This document shows, piece after piece, positions 7,096 through 15,799 of a stretch of DNA of 64,000 nt. Each line of letters opens with the position of its first letter. Positions within the stretch are counted from its first letter, which is position 1. The notes under the pieces are model-generated. The model saw nothing but the letters and a program-made list of their open reading frames with translations. It had not been told where the DNA came from and did no database searches. The position numbers and the translations under genes were made by a program. This DNA comes from Variovorax fucosicus (GTDB taxonomy: Bacteria > Pseudomonadota > Gammaproteobacteria > Burkholderiales > Burkholderiaceae_C): NCBI RefSeq assembly GCF_030316825.1, contig NZ_JASZYU010000003.1, forward strand, positions 806,001 to 870,000, given 5' to 3'.

Positions 7096-9123
7096 CTACG
7101 GCAGCCCCGCAATGCGCGCATCCTTCCCCGCGTTGTCCATCCAGCGCTCGGCATCTTCGGCCAGCATCAAACCGTCCGCCCGCAGACGCTGCACCTCGCT
7201 TCGCACCTTCGTCAGGTAGGCCTCGCGGCTGGGGTACCGCTCTGCAATCGAGCGCCGCGGGTCGCGCCTGGCAGCGGCCTCGCGGGCATCCGCCGCAAAT
7301 GGCAGGTAGCTGCCGTCGAGGCCGCACAACTGGCCTGGCGCGAAACCGGTCTTGCGCCGGTTCCAGCCGGTGTAGGTGGCCAACGGCACTGCAATGTCGG
7401 GCAGGCGGATGCCGGCCTCGTCGTTTCCATCAGCGTCGGTTCTTGGCACAAGCACGGTGTAGGTGCGCGCGGGATCGGGCCGCGCGGGCATGGCGCCGTG
7501 GTCGGTCACGGCGAGGGCATTGGGCGCAGGCAGCGTCATGCCGAGCGGCGAGAGATCGGGGAACCGCATGGCCGCGGCAGTCGCCGGTACCAGCGTGCCG
7601 TCGCGCACGGTGGGGTAGCGGCTGGCGGGTGGCGCCTTTCTGTCGCGTGCCCACTCGACCATGCGCGTCAGCAATGCGCGATACACCGGCTGCTGTTGCG
7701 CCGGGTTGATGGGCACTTCGCAGAGGGGCGCTGTCGGCGTGCGTGCGGTGACGTGCTGCGTCGACGACATCAGATACACCCGCACGTCTTCGGGCAGTGC
7801 GATGTCGTGCCCTGCCCCATCGGTGGCGACCAGTCCGGCGCGGCCTTGCCAGTACTCGAGGCCACTGTCGAGGTGGAAGACCTTCGGGCACGTGCTGTCG
7901 GCGGCGCAGCGCGCAAACAGGCCGTCGCGCCGGCCGCTCAGCGGATCAGTGGTTGTCGCGTAGGTAAACGGAAACTGGTCGCCGTAGAAGAAGTGATCCT
8001 CATGCTGGCGCGAGTAGCGGCCGGGCTGGGCCCAGCGCACGTTGGTGTAGGTCTTGCGCGAGCCGGCGATGGTTGCGACCATGCCATCGAACACGCGCTG
8101 GCCGCCCGGGCCGGCGTTGAAGCCCTGCCACACCCAGTCGCGCAGGAAGCGTCCCGATTGCGAGATACCGATCGCGACCGTGACCCTCGGCTTCAGGTCT
8201 GCCAGCGGGCTCGCCTGCCCGCTCGCGTCGGGCAGGCCCGTCTTGAGATGCGACACGATGTCCCGCAACGACGCCATGCCCAGGCCCATCGGGCGCGGGT
8301 CGCGGGCCGTGTACCTGAACTGGTAGATCGCACCGGCGTCGAAGCCGGCCGGCCGTTCGAGTTCAATCGACTTCGCATCCTTGTAGCGCCACTGCGCCGG
8401 GCCGATCACGGTTGGCGGCGCTTCGGGCCGCGCACGCACGGTCAACTCGCCCGCGGAGGGATCGAGCGAGGCGGCCGGATAGCTCAGCGGCAGGACGCCG
8501 CGTTGGCCCGGCGCGTCGAACACGTTCTCCTCGAACGCCATGCCGGTGATCGGTTGCCCGCCTTGCGTAGCAACCGGCAGCACCATGCCGACGGTCTTGC
8601 CGGTCGGGTCGGCCGGCATATCGCCTTGCCAGCCGACCCACAGTAACGTATGGCCCTGGCGCATCAGCCAGCCCGTGCCGGCCTCCTCGGCCTGGTCGGT
8701 TTGAAGGCTGCCGCCATTGACGATTTCGAGCATCAGCTTGCGGCCGCGATTCGCGACATCGAGCACCCATGTTCCCGAGGACTTGGCACTGTCGCGAGGC
8801 CGCAGGATGACGACGTCGGCCTGATAGCGAACCTTGCCGTCGGCGGACGCGGCCGCTGCTGCGTCGACGATGCCGCGGTTTGCCGGGTGCGACGGGTCGA
8901 GGGCCACCTGGGCCTGCGCCACCACGCGCTCGTACGGCCCGGCATCGCCGAAGGCACGCCCTGCAAAGGCCGGCTGCCGCTCGCGCACAAGCAGCTGCTC
9001 GACCACCGCGGGTGCACCGCTCGAAGTGGGTAGCTGTGCACACCCGACAAGTGCGGCAAGCAGCGCCGCCATGATCGCGATTCGCCCGCACAGGCCCCAT
9101 ACCGGGGTTGCCAGTCTTTTCAT
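7096..9123 (-). CDS. Lipoprotein of the alpha/beta-hydrolase-domain family (Abhydrolase_10 type)
   Basis: A 675-residue protein. The N-terminus has a hydrophobic signal ending in LVGCAQ, a lipobox, so it is probably anchored in the envelope. The body matches large secreted proteins annotated as alpha/beta hydrolase domain-containing; GISQSGRF has the nucleophile-elbow pattern (Ser within GxSxSG). The biochemical role of the family is not established. It ends convergently with the lyase gene, 21 bp apart, and starts divergently from a LysR gene, which is the likely regulator. Confidence 0.75.
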   Translation of the reverse strand: MKRLATPVWGLCGRIAIMAALLAALVGCAQLPTSSGAPAVVEQLLVRERQPAFAGRAFGDAGPYERVVAQAQVALDPSHPANRGIVDAAAAASADGKVRYQADVVILRPRDSAKSSGTWVLDVANRGRKLMLEIVNGGSLQTDQAEEAGTGWLMRQGHTLLWVGWQGDMPADPTGKTVGMVLPVATQGGQPITGMAFEENVFDAPGQRGVLPLSYPAASLDPSAGELTVRARPEAPPTVIGPAQWRYKDAKSIELERPAGFDAGAIYQFRYTARDPRPMGLGMASLRDIVSHLKTGLPDASGQASPLADLKPRVTVAIGISQSGRFLRDWVWQGFNAGPGGQRVFDGMVATIAGSRKTYTNVRWAQPGRYSRQHEDHFFYGDQFPFTYATTTDPLSGRRDGLFARCAADSTCPKVFHLDSGLEYWQGRAGLVATDGAGHDIALPEDVRVYLMSSTQHVTARTPTAPLCEVPINPAQQQPVYRALLTRMVEWARDRKAPPASRYPTVRDGTLVPATAAAMRFPDLSPLGMTLPAPNALAVTDHGAMPARPDPARTYTVLVPRTDADGNDEAGIRLPDIAVPLATYTGWNRRKTGFAPGQLCGLDGSYLPFAADAREAAARRDPRRSIAERYPSREAYLTKVRSEVQRLRADGLMLAEDAERWMDNAGKDARIAGLP

Positions 9124-9226
9124 TTTTTTGTCTCCGGAATTTGTCGGCGATCATTTGCCATCGCACCGTGTTGTGCCATTCGCCTTTGATTGAGGCCACC
9201 TTCGGCGTTCATTGAGGAAGCGCACC

Positions 9227-10132
9227 GTGATCAACCTGAACCGATTCGACCTCGTCTCGCTGCGCCTGTATGTCGCCGTGGTCGATGCCGGAAGCCTGAC
9301 CGCCGGCGCGGGCCGTTTCGGCATCTCGCTGGCGGCCGCGAGCAAGCGCATTGCCGAACTGGAGCGGCATTGCGGATTCACGTTGCTGCAGCGGGGGCAG
9401 CGCGGCGTGATCGCGACCGCCAACGGACAAGTCCTGCACCGCCTTGCGATCGAGGTTGTCGCGCGCCTCGAGCAACTGGTGCTGGAGATCGACGATCTGC
9501 GCACCGGCGCCGCGGGCCATCTGCGCCTGTGGGCGAACCCCTCGGCCTTCGGCGGCTTCCTGCCGCGGCTCTTGTCGGCCTACGCCGAGCAGCACCCGGA
9601 CGTGCGCATCGATCTGGAGGACGCACTCAGCGAAGACGCCGTGCGCGCGGTTCAGAAAGGCGTCGCCGAGCTTGCGGTGATCGGCGACAACGTGCCTTGC
9701 GAAGATCTGGAAACCTTCGCCTGCAATGTCGACCACCTGGTGTTGCTCGTCCCGGCTGACCATGCAATGGCCAGCGCCCCGAGCGTCCGGCTGGAGCGGG
9801 TGCTCGACCACGACCTGATCACGCTCGCGCGCACGGCGTCGCTCACCCGCAAGGTGATGGCTGCTGCCGAGGGCCTTGGCTGCACGGTGCGAATCCGCGT
9901 GCAGGTGCGCAGCTTCGATTCGATGTGCCGAATGGTGGCGTGCGGGCTCGGCCTTGCCATCCTCCCGCGCGCTGCGGCTGTGCTCTATGCCGGGGCGCTG
10001 GGGTTGCACATCGTCGCCCTCGAAGGACTGGACGTTCAGCGTCGGCTGCTGGTCGCGATGCGGAGCCGGGCACTGCTGTCGCCGGCGGCGGCGGCGCTGG
10101 TGGACATGATCGAGCGGGATTTGGCCGAGTGA
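9227..10132 (+). CDS. LysR-family transcriptional regulator
   Basis: A 301-residue regulator with a LysR helix-turn-helix (SLTAGAGRFGISLAAASKRIAELE) and a C-terminal effector-binding domain. The GTG at 9227 is preferred because GAGGA at 9214-9218 is correctly spaced; a TTG at 9212 overlaps that ribosome site. It is divergent from the 675-residue lipoprotein hydrolase with about 100 bp between them, so control of that gene is likely. The inducer is unknown. Confidence 0.85.
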   Translation: MINLNRFDLVSLRLYVAVVDAGSLTAGAGRFGISLAAASKRIAELERHCGFTLLQRGQRGVIATANGQVLHRLAIEVVARLEQLVLEIDDLRTGAAGHLRLWANPSAFGGFLPRLLSAYAEQHPDVRIDLEDALSEDAVRAVQKGVAELAVIGDNVPCEDLETFACNVDHLVLLVPADHAMASAPSVRLERVLDHDLITLARTASLTRKVMAAAEGLGCTVRIRVQVRSFDSMCRMVACGLGLAILPRAAAVLYAGALGLHIVALEGLDVQRRLLVAMRSRALLSPAAAALVDMIERDLAE

Positions 10133-10139
10133 CGGCCGC

Positions 10140-10598
10140 TCACGCCCCCGCATCCCCGGCGATGACGCTCCGGCTCATCGCCTCGCCTTGGGCTTTTTGC
10201 ACGTCTGCGTGCTGAAGGTTGCCCACCTGCTCCGCGCAGTACGCAAGCAGCTCGTCGAGTTCGGTAGATTTGTCGAACACCCTGTCGGCACCGAGTTCTG
10301 CTGCACGCAGGCGAACCTCGGGCGTTGCGTAGTTCGTCAGCACCACGATCTTCTGGTACGGCTGCCTGTTCTGGCAGCCCGCCAGCACGCCCAGGCCAGT
10401 TCCGCTTTCGAGCTGCAGATCGACGATCGCCAGATGCCAGCTGCCGTCGTGCGCGGCCAGCCACTGGTCGGTTTCCGCCTGGGTCGCGGAATGCGCGACC
10501 ACGCGCACCTCCGCGATTTCCTGCAGGGTCTCGATCAGGTTTTCCAGAATGACCGCGTTGTCTTCTGCCAGGTAGGTGATGAGTTTTTGCTTGTGCAT
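10140..10598 (-). CDS. Stand-alone response regulator receiver protein
   Basis: A 152-residue CheY-like receiver domain with no output domain. The acidic pocket (E12, D13), phospho-acceptor D60 (AIVDLQ), T88 and conserved K110 (VFDKS) are all present, so phosphorylation is expected. The C-terminal tail of about 30 residues is not a recognised DNA-binding domain. AAGGAGAAC before the ATG at 10598 fixes the start; the longer upstream frame is not supported. No histidine kinase is nearby, so it is an orphan that may act by protein contact. Confidence 0.85.
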   Translation of the reverse strand: MHKQKLITYLAEDNAVILENLIETLQEIAEVRVVAHSATQAETDQWLAAHDGSWHLAIVDLQLESGTGLGVLAGCQNRQPYQKIVVLTNYATPEVRLRAAELGADRVFDKSTELDELLAYCAEQVGNLQHADVQKAQGEAMSRSVIAGDAGA

Positions 10599-10794
10599 GC
10601 CGGTTCTCCTTCCGGCAGTGTCCGTGCCCTCACCCCGCGCGCTGCCGTCAGCGTGCGTCTCGCCCCGTAGGACAGCGCGCGGCTGCGGCCGACCGCCTTT
10701 GCGTGAGCGTTCGGCGCCCGGTACTACTTTCTTGTTCTTGCGTGTTCGGGCGGCGTCCGCACAATCGTCGCGAGAACAACCAAGAGGAGCAGAG

Positions 10795-11010
10795 GTGAAT
10801 GACGATGCATCGCAGCGCACACGAACCAAGCTTGAATGGGAGGCCGCTTGCGAAAAGCTCGGCAACGCGCTGGTGCCGCCCTACAAGGGCCTGCCGTCCA
10901 GCAACCGGGACGACATCGTGGCGTACTTCGACCAGGTGCAGCGGCGGCTCGATCAAATGAGGGCCGTGTACGGCATCGGGCCGAGGCTCGAAGCCCCGCC
11001 CCCACCGTAG
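10795..11010 (+). CDS. Small hypothetical protein (71 aa)
   Basis: A short reading frame from GTG 10795, preceded by AAGAGGAG, coding 71 residues. It is predicted helical and charged (TKLEWEAACEKLGNAL, YFDQVQRRLDQMRAVYG) with a proline-rich end. No family is recognised. The ribosome site, composition like the neighbours and clean stop make it a credible gene. It is divergent from the orphan receiver gene across about 196 bp that holds no other gene. Confidence 0.6.
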   Translation: MNDDASQRTRTKLEWEAACEKLGNALVPPYKGLPSSNRDDIVAYFDQVQRRLDQMRAVYGIGPRLEAPPPP

Positions 11011-11046
11011 CGCAGCAAGCCCCTGCCCCACTGCACGGGTTCGAAC

Positions 11047-11400
11047 TTACGCGTGGGCTGGCTCGCGCGATTGCCGCTCTTCGCCGGTTGCCTGCAGCGC
11101 AGTGGTCTGTGCGAGATGCAGGATCTCTTCCACCTGATCGATCCAGTCGAAGTCGGCACTGGTCAGGAAAACGGGTTTGTGCGGCGCCGCCAGGTAGCGC
11201 GTCATGGCCTTCTCGCCGATTTCATCGCTGTGCGATTGGTACGCTTCCAGCAGCGATTCGCCGCCGCCGGTCGCGCCGAAATGATCACGCAACGGATCTT
11301 CCCCGATCTCCACGATGACCCGGGCCGCGCCAACTCCGCCCGGTGGATAGATCGCAAACCGCACGCTGGCGGTATCAAAACAAAATATCGCTTCGCTCAC
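11047..11400 (-). CDS. DUF1488-like hypothetical protein
   Basis: A 117-residue protein. Its centre (VRFAIYPPGG, then ARVIVEIGEDPLRDHFG, a helical LLEAYQSHSDEIGEKAMTRYL, and VFLTSADFDW) resembles the small DUF1488 family, for which no function is known. It starts at ATG 11400 and converges on the 71-residue gene upstream in the window. The family call rests on pattern only. Confidence 0.6.
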   Translation of the reverse strand: MSEAIFCFDTASVRFAIYPPGGVGAARVIVEIGEDPLRDHFGATGGGESLLEAYQSHSDEIGEKAMTRYLAAPHKPVFLTSADFDWIDQVEEILHLAQTTALQATGEERQSREPAHA

Positions 11401-11492
11401 AGCTGTCTCCTCAGGTTGTCTCCTACTTTTTGGGCGTCGATATCTGATGCTTCTGCCACAGCGGTGGAGGACGGCAAATCGAGGAAGGTTTT

Positions 11493-11508
11493 GTAGGATG
11501 CGTCCTAC
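11493..11508. repeat. Small inverted repeat GTAGGA-TGCG-TCCTAC
   Basis: Six-base perfect arms with a four-base loop lie in the 144-bp gap between the DUF1488-like gene and the end of the MmcB-like gene. It could act as a weak terminator or be a dispersed repeat; there is no T-run. The rest of this gap holds nothing recognisable. Confidence 0.4.
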
Positions 11509-11544
11509 GCCCAGATGCGGCCGGCGCCGGTACTCCGAATCCGG

Positions 11545-12441
11545 CTACGAACCCAGCAAATCCTGTGCTTCGTCGTCGAAACCGGGCACCGGCTGCGCCT
11601 TGGCCAGCGCCATCCACACGCCGAATGGAATGCGCTGCACCGGCCGATGCAGGGCGGCACGGGCCACGGCGAGGTGGCCCTCTTCGAGCACCAGCACGCC
11701 ACAGCCTTCGGGAACCTCGTCGGGCGACGCGATGCAGCGGCCCCTGGCGTCGTTGCCCAGCACGTACCAGCACTCCCCGCCCAGGTCGAGGTAGGCGGCG
11801 CGTTTGTCGGGTTTGCGCAGGTCGCCGAGCAGGTCGGCGCGGCTCACTTTCACCTCGTGCACGACCGGTTGTGCATAGGCCTCGACGCTGGTGTTGCGGA
11901 TCGAGAACACGTCGGGCCGCGCGATGCACCAGCGCGGCTTGCCGCCCTCCTCTGTCGGCGCGAGCCGGGCCCGCAGGCTCAGGCCCCGCCAGGCGATGCG
12001 GCCGTTGCGCGTCATCTCGCGCGCCACGCGTTCGACCAGCGCCTCGTGCGTGGACAAGGCGCCGCGGTTGACCACGAGCGAATCCGCGATGTGCGCGATG
12101 CCGCGGTCGGTCACGCGCAATGTCTCGTGGCCCTGCGCCGATCGCACCCGCGCCAGCAGCCCGGCTGCGAGCAGGTCGACTTCGATGGCGTCGCAGCAAG
12201 GCCAGCCGGCCGAGCGGTACACCTCGCGCAGCCGGCGCGCATGCACGCGGCCCAGCATGAGGGCGTTGAACGGCGGGTCGGCCACTGGCGGCGTGATGAT
12301 CGGATCGATGATGGGCGGCTCGACCGCGGGCGGGTCGCCCTCGGGTGGCGGGCCGGGCGGCATCGCAGGCGGCATCGGCGGCACGCCGGTCGGCGGCGGA
12401 TCGACGGGCACCTCGTGGGCAGTGATTTCGACAGCGTGCAT
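11545..12441 (-). CDS. MmcB-like PD-(D/E)xK nuclease-fold protein, last gene of the SOS mutasome operon
   Basis: A 298-residue protein. Residues 14-57 are a proline-rich tail; about 60-165 are helical and may be a winged-helix-like region. Residues about 175-270 contain RPD (D177), then HEVK (E196, K198), followed by SRADLLGDLRKPDKRAAY and DEVPEGCGVLVL. This matches the layout of the MmcB family (DUF of the PD-(D/E)xK fold), known in Caulobacter as a LexA-controlled DNA repair gene. It starts 16 bp after dnaE2 stops, so co-transcription with imuA-imuB-dnaE2 is likely. The assignment is from motif pattern, not a search; nuclease activity is inferred. Confidence 0.6.
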   Translation of the reverse strand: MHAVEITAHEVPVDPPPTGVPPMPPAMPPGPPPEGDPPAVEPPIIDPIITPPVADPPFNALMLGRVHARRLREVYRSAGWPCCDAIEVDLLAAGLLARVRSAQGHETLRVTDRGIAHIADSLVVNRGALSTHEALVERVAREMTRNGRIAWRGLSLRARLAPTEEGGKPRWCIARPDVFSIRNTSVEAYAQPVVHEVKVSRADLLGDLRKPDKRAAYLDLGGECWYVLGNDARGRCIASPDEVPEGCGVLVLEEGHLAVARAALHRPVQRIPFGVWMALAKAQPVPGFDDEAQDLLGS

Positions 12442-12457
12442 GGCGACAGATTAAGGG

Positions 12458-15400
12458 CTAATGGAAGTCGCGGCTCGTGTGGTTGTGCGCCAGCCGGCCC
12501 ATCAGCGGGGTCAAGTCCCTGAAGCCGGTGGCGACCAGGTGGCAGACCTTGCCGCCGCTGTCGACATCGCGCTGCCAGGTGCCCTGCACGGCCAGCAGAT
12601 GCGACTGCAGCAGCGGATCGCGCCAGGCCTCGACCACGTGGTTCCAGACGATCACGTTGACGTTGCCGGTCTCGTCTTCGAGCGTGACGAAGATGGTGCC
12701 CTTGGCGGTTTGCGGGCGTTGCCGGCCCATCACGATGCCGCAGGCGCGCACGGTGCGGCCGTCGGGCAGCGCCAGCAGCTCCTGCGCGCTCAGCAGCTTC
12801 ATGCGCGCCAGCCGCGGGCGCAGCAGTTCGAGCGGATGGCGGCGCAGCGTGAGGCGCAGCGCAGCATAGTCGCCGACGATCTCCTCGCCCTCGGGCGCAG
12901 CGGGCAGCTGCAGTGCGTGCTCGTGGATCGGCACGCCCTTGAGCAGCGCGGGCGCGCGGCGCTGCGCGGTCGCATCCCAGACCTGCTGGCGGCGGTGGCC
13001 CGACAGTGCCATGAGCGCGTCGGCACCGGCGAGTGCGGCCATGTCCTTGCCTTCGAGTTCGGCCCGCACGGCGAGGTCTTCGGTGCTGGTGAACGGGGCC
13101 TGCGCGCGGGCCTGGACCAGGCGTTCGGCACCGGCCTTGCTCAGGCCCACGATGCGGCGCAGGCCGAGCCGCACGGCCGGCTGGCCGGGATTGCCCGAGC
13201 GGTCGAGGAAGCGCGGGTCGACCGTCGTTGCCGCAGCGGGCGCGCGCGCCTCGATCGTGCAATCGAGCTGGCTCACCATCACATCCACCGGCCGCACTTC
13301 GACGCCATGCCGCCGCGCGTCCTGCACGAGTTGCGAGGGCGAATAGAACCCCATCGGCTGCGAGTCGAGCATCGCCGCGAGGAAGCAGGCGGGCTCGTGG
13401 TATTTGAGCCAGCAGCTCACCACCACCAGCAGCGCAAAGCTCGCCGCATGGCTCTCGGGAAAGCCGTACTCACCGAAGCCTTCGCACTGCTTGAAGATGG
13501 CCTCTGAAAACGGTCGGTCGTAGCCATTGGCTTCCATGCCGCCCACCAGTTGCTGGCGGAATTTGTCGATGCCGCCGGTACGCTTCCAGGCTGCCATGGC
13601 GCGCCGCAGGCGGTCGGCCTGGTCGGGCGTGAACTTGGCCGCGATCATCGCGATCTGCATCACCTGCTCCTGGAAGATCGGCACGCCGAGCGTACGGCCC
13701 AGCGCTTCGAACAAGGCCGGATATTTGTAGACGACGGGCTGGCCCTTGCGCTCCTTCTCGCGATTCTTCAGATAGGGGTGCACCATGCCGCCCTGGATCG
13801 GCCCAGGCCGCACGATGGCCACCTCGACCACGAGGTCGTAGTACTCGCGTGGCTGCAGGCGCGGCAGCATCGACATCTGGGCCCGGCTCTCGATCTGGAA
13901 CACGCCGATGGTGTCGGCGTCGCAGATCATGTCGTAGACCTCGGCATCGTCGTTCGGGATCTGGTGCATCTCCAGCGCGCTGCCGCGCCACTGGTTGACG
14001 AAGTCGAGCGACCGCTTGATGGCGCTCAGCATGCCTAGCGCCAGCACGTCGACCTTGAGCATGCCCATCGCTTCGAGATCGTCCTTCTCCCACTGGATGA
14101 CCGAGCGGTCTTTCATGGACGCCTTTTCGACCGGCACCAGCCGCGTGAGCTTGGTCTGCGTGAGCACGAAGCCACCGACGTGCTGGCTCAGGTGCCGCGG
14201 AAAGCCCTTGAGCTGCTGCGTGAGCTCGAGCCACTGGCGCAGCCGGAGCGTGCTTTCGCGCACGCCGGCGCTGGCCATGGCTTCCTCGAGCCGTGCATCG
14301 AGGATCTCGGTGTCGAACCAGTGATGGTCTTTGGCAAAGGCATCGATCAGTCGCGCGTCGATGCCGAGCGCCTTGCCCACGTCGCGCAGGGCGCTGCGCG
14401 TGCGGTAGCGGATCACGACCGCGGCGATGGCAGCGCGCTCGCGGCCGTATTTGTCGTAGATGTACTGGATGACCTCTTCGCGCCGCTGGTGCTCGAAGTC
14501 GACATCGATGTCGGGCGGCTCGCGGCGCTCGCGGCTGAGGAAGCGCTCGAACAGCATGTTGCCGATTTCAGGGTCGATCGCCGTGATGCCTAGGCAATAG
14601 CAGACCGCCGAGTTGGCCGACGAGCCGCGCCCCTGGCACAGGATCTCTTTCGAGCGGGCGAAACGCACGATGTCTTCGACCGTGAGGAAGAACATCTCGT
14701 ACTCGAGCTCGACGATGAGGTCGAGCTCGTGCTGAACCTGGTGCTGCACGTTCTGCGGAACGCCTGCCGGATACCGCTTGGCCGCGCCCTCCCAGGTCCG
14801 GCGCACCAGCGTCTGCGTCGGCGTTTCGCCGCCGCCGACGTTCTCGAGCGGGTACTTGTAGGTCTCGCGGATCACATCGGGGTCGAAGCGGCAGCGCCCC
14901 ATTACCACCAGCGTGTTGGCGAGCAACTGCGGCGCATGCAGGTCGGCCAGGCGCAGGCGCGAACGCAGGTGGCGCTCGGCATTGGCCTGCAGCGCAAAGC
15001 CGCAGTCGGCCACGGCCTTGCCTTCGCGGATGGCGGTGATCACGTCCTGCAACGGCTTGCGCGAGCGCACGTGCATGTGCACATCGCCTGCGGCCACCAG
15101 CGGCACGCCGGTGTCGGCACTCAACTGTGCCAGCGTGGCGAGCCAGAGGTCGTCGTCGAGTTCGTTGAACAACTCGACCGCGATCCACAGGCTCGCGCCG
15201 AACCGGGCTGCAGCGCCCGCCACATCGTCGCGCAGCGCCGCCAGATCGACAGCACCGCCAAAGACACGCTGTGGCACGAGCAGCACTTCGCAATGGCGCA
15301 ACGAGGCGACGTCGCTGGCATCCCAGCTCACGCGGTAGTCGCCCTTGGGGGCTTCGGTGGTGCGCGCCGCGGTGATGAACTCGCAGAGGTTGCCCCAGCC

Positions 15401-15799
15401 TTCTAGGTTGTGCGCGATCACCACGAGCTTGAAGCGCTCGAACCGGAACTCGCTGCCGAACAGCAGGCGGAATCCGGGGTTGCGCGGCTGCGGTGCTTCG
15501 TCGGGATGCGTCTGGTCGTACTCGTCGAGCGCTTCGAGATGCTCGCGCAGGCCGACGTGCGCGCGCACCACGCCGGCGACCGAGCATTCGTCGGTGATGG
15601 CCAGCGCGCGGTAGCCGAGCTGGTAGGCGCGCGCCACGAGCTCCTCGGGGTGCGAGGCACCGCGCTGAAAACTGAAGTTGGTCAGGCAATGAAGCTCGGC
15701 GTAGTCCGGCAGGGCCAGGGCCTGCGCCACCGGCTGCGGCAGCGCATGCAGCCGGGCCGGCCGGCGCGCCTGCAGTTGCTTGTCGCTGAGTTCAGGCAT
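12458..15799 (-). CDS. dnaE2: Error-prone DNA polymerase III alpha subunit DnaE2 (ImuC)
   Basis: A 1113-residue C-family polymerase. The N-terminal PHP domain begins YAELHCLTNFSFQRGASHPEEL. The polymerase core contains the catalytic aspartates in PPDIDVDFEHQRREEV, and the C-terminus has an OB-fold region (RACGIVMGRQRPQT). DnaE2 is the catalytic member of the ImuA-ImuB-DnaE2 mutasome, which carries out damage-induced translesion synthesis. Its ATG at 15799 lies inside the end of imuB (8-bp overlap), showing translational coupling; the longer upstream frame belongs to imuB. It should be induced with the operon by LexA cleavage. Confidence 0.95.
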   Translation of the reverse strand: MPELSDKQLQARRPARLHALPQPVAQALALPDYAELHCLTNFSFQRGASHPEELVARAYQLGYRALAITDECSVAGVVRAHVGLREHLEALDEYDQTHPDEAPQPRNPGFRLLFGSEFRFERFKLVVIAHNLEGWGNLCEFITAARTTEAPKGDYRVSWDASDVASLRHCEVLLVPQRVFGGAVDLAALRDDVAGAAARFGASLWIAVELFNELDDDLWLATLAQLSADTGVPLVAAGDVHMHVRSRKPLQDVITAIREGKAVADCGFALQANAERHLRSRLRLADLHAPQLLANTLVVMGRCRFDPDVIRETYKYPLENVGGGETPTQTLVRRTWEGAAKRYPAGVPQNVQHQVQHELDLIVELEYEMFFLTVEDIVRFARSKEILCQGRGSSANSAVCYCLGITAIDPEIGNMLFERFLSRERREPPDIDVDFEHQRREEVIQYIYDKYGRERAAIAAVVIRYRTRSALRDVGKALGIDARLIDAFAKDHHWFDTEILDARLEEAMASAGVRESTLRLRQWLELTQQLKGFPRHLSQHVGGFVLTQTKLTRLVPVEKASMKDRSVIQWEKDDLEAMGMLKVDVLALGMLSAIKRSLDFVNQWRGSALEMHQIPNDDAEVYDMICDADTIGVFQIESRAQMSMLPRLQPREYYDLVVEVAIVRPGPIQGGMVHPYLKNREKERKGQPVVYKYPALFEALGRTLGVPIFQEQVMQIAMIAAKFTPDQADRLRRAMAAWKRTGGIDKFRQQLVGGMEANGYDRPFSEAIFKQCEGFGEYGFPESHAASFALLVVVSCWLKYHEPACFLAAMLDSQPMGFYSPSQLVQDARRHGVEVRPVDVMVSQLDCTIEARAPAAATTVDPRFLDRSGNPGQPAVRLGLRRIVGLSKAGAERLVQARAQAPFTSTEDLAVRAELEGKDMAALAGADALMALSGHRRQQVWDATAQRRAPALLKGVPIHEHALQLPAAPEGEEIVGDYAALRLTLRRHPLELLRPRLARMKLLSAQELLALPDGRTVRACGIVMGRQRPQTAKGTIFVTLEDETGNVNVIVWNHVVEAWRDPLLQSHLLAVQGTWQRDVDSGGKVCHLVATGFRDLTPLMGRLAHNHTSRDFH

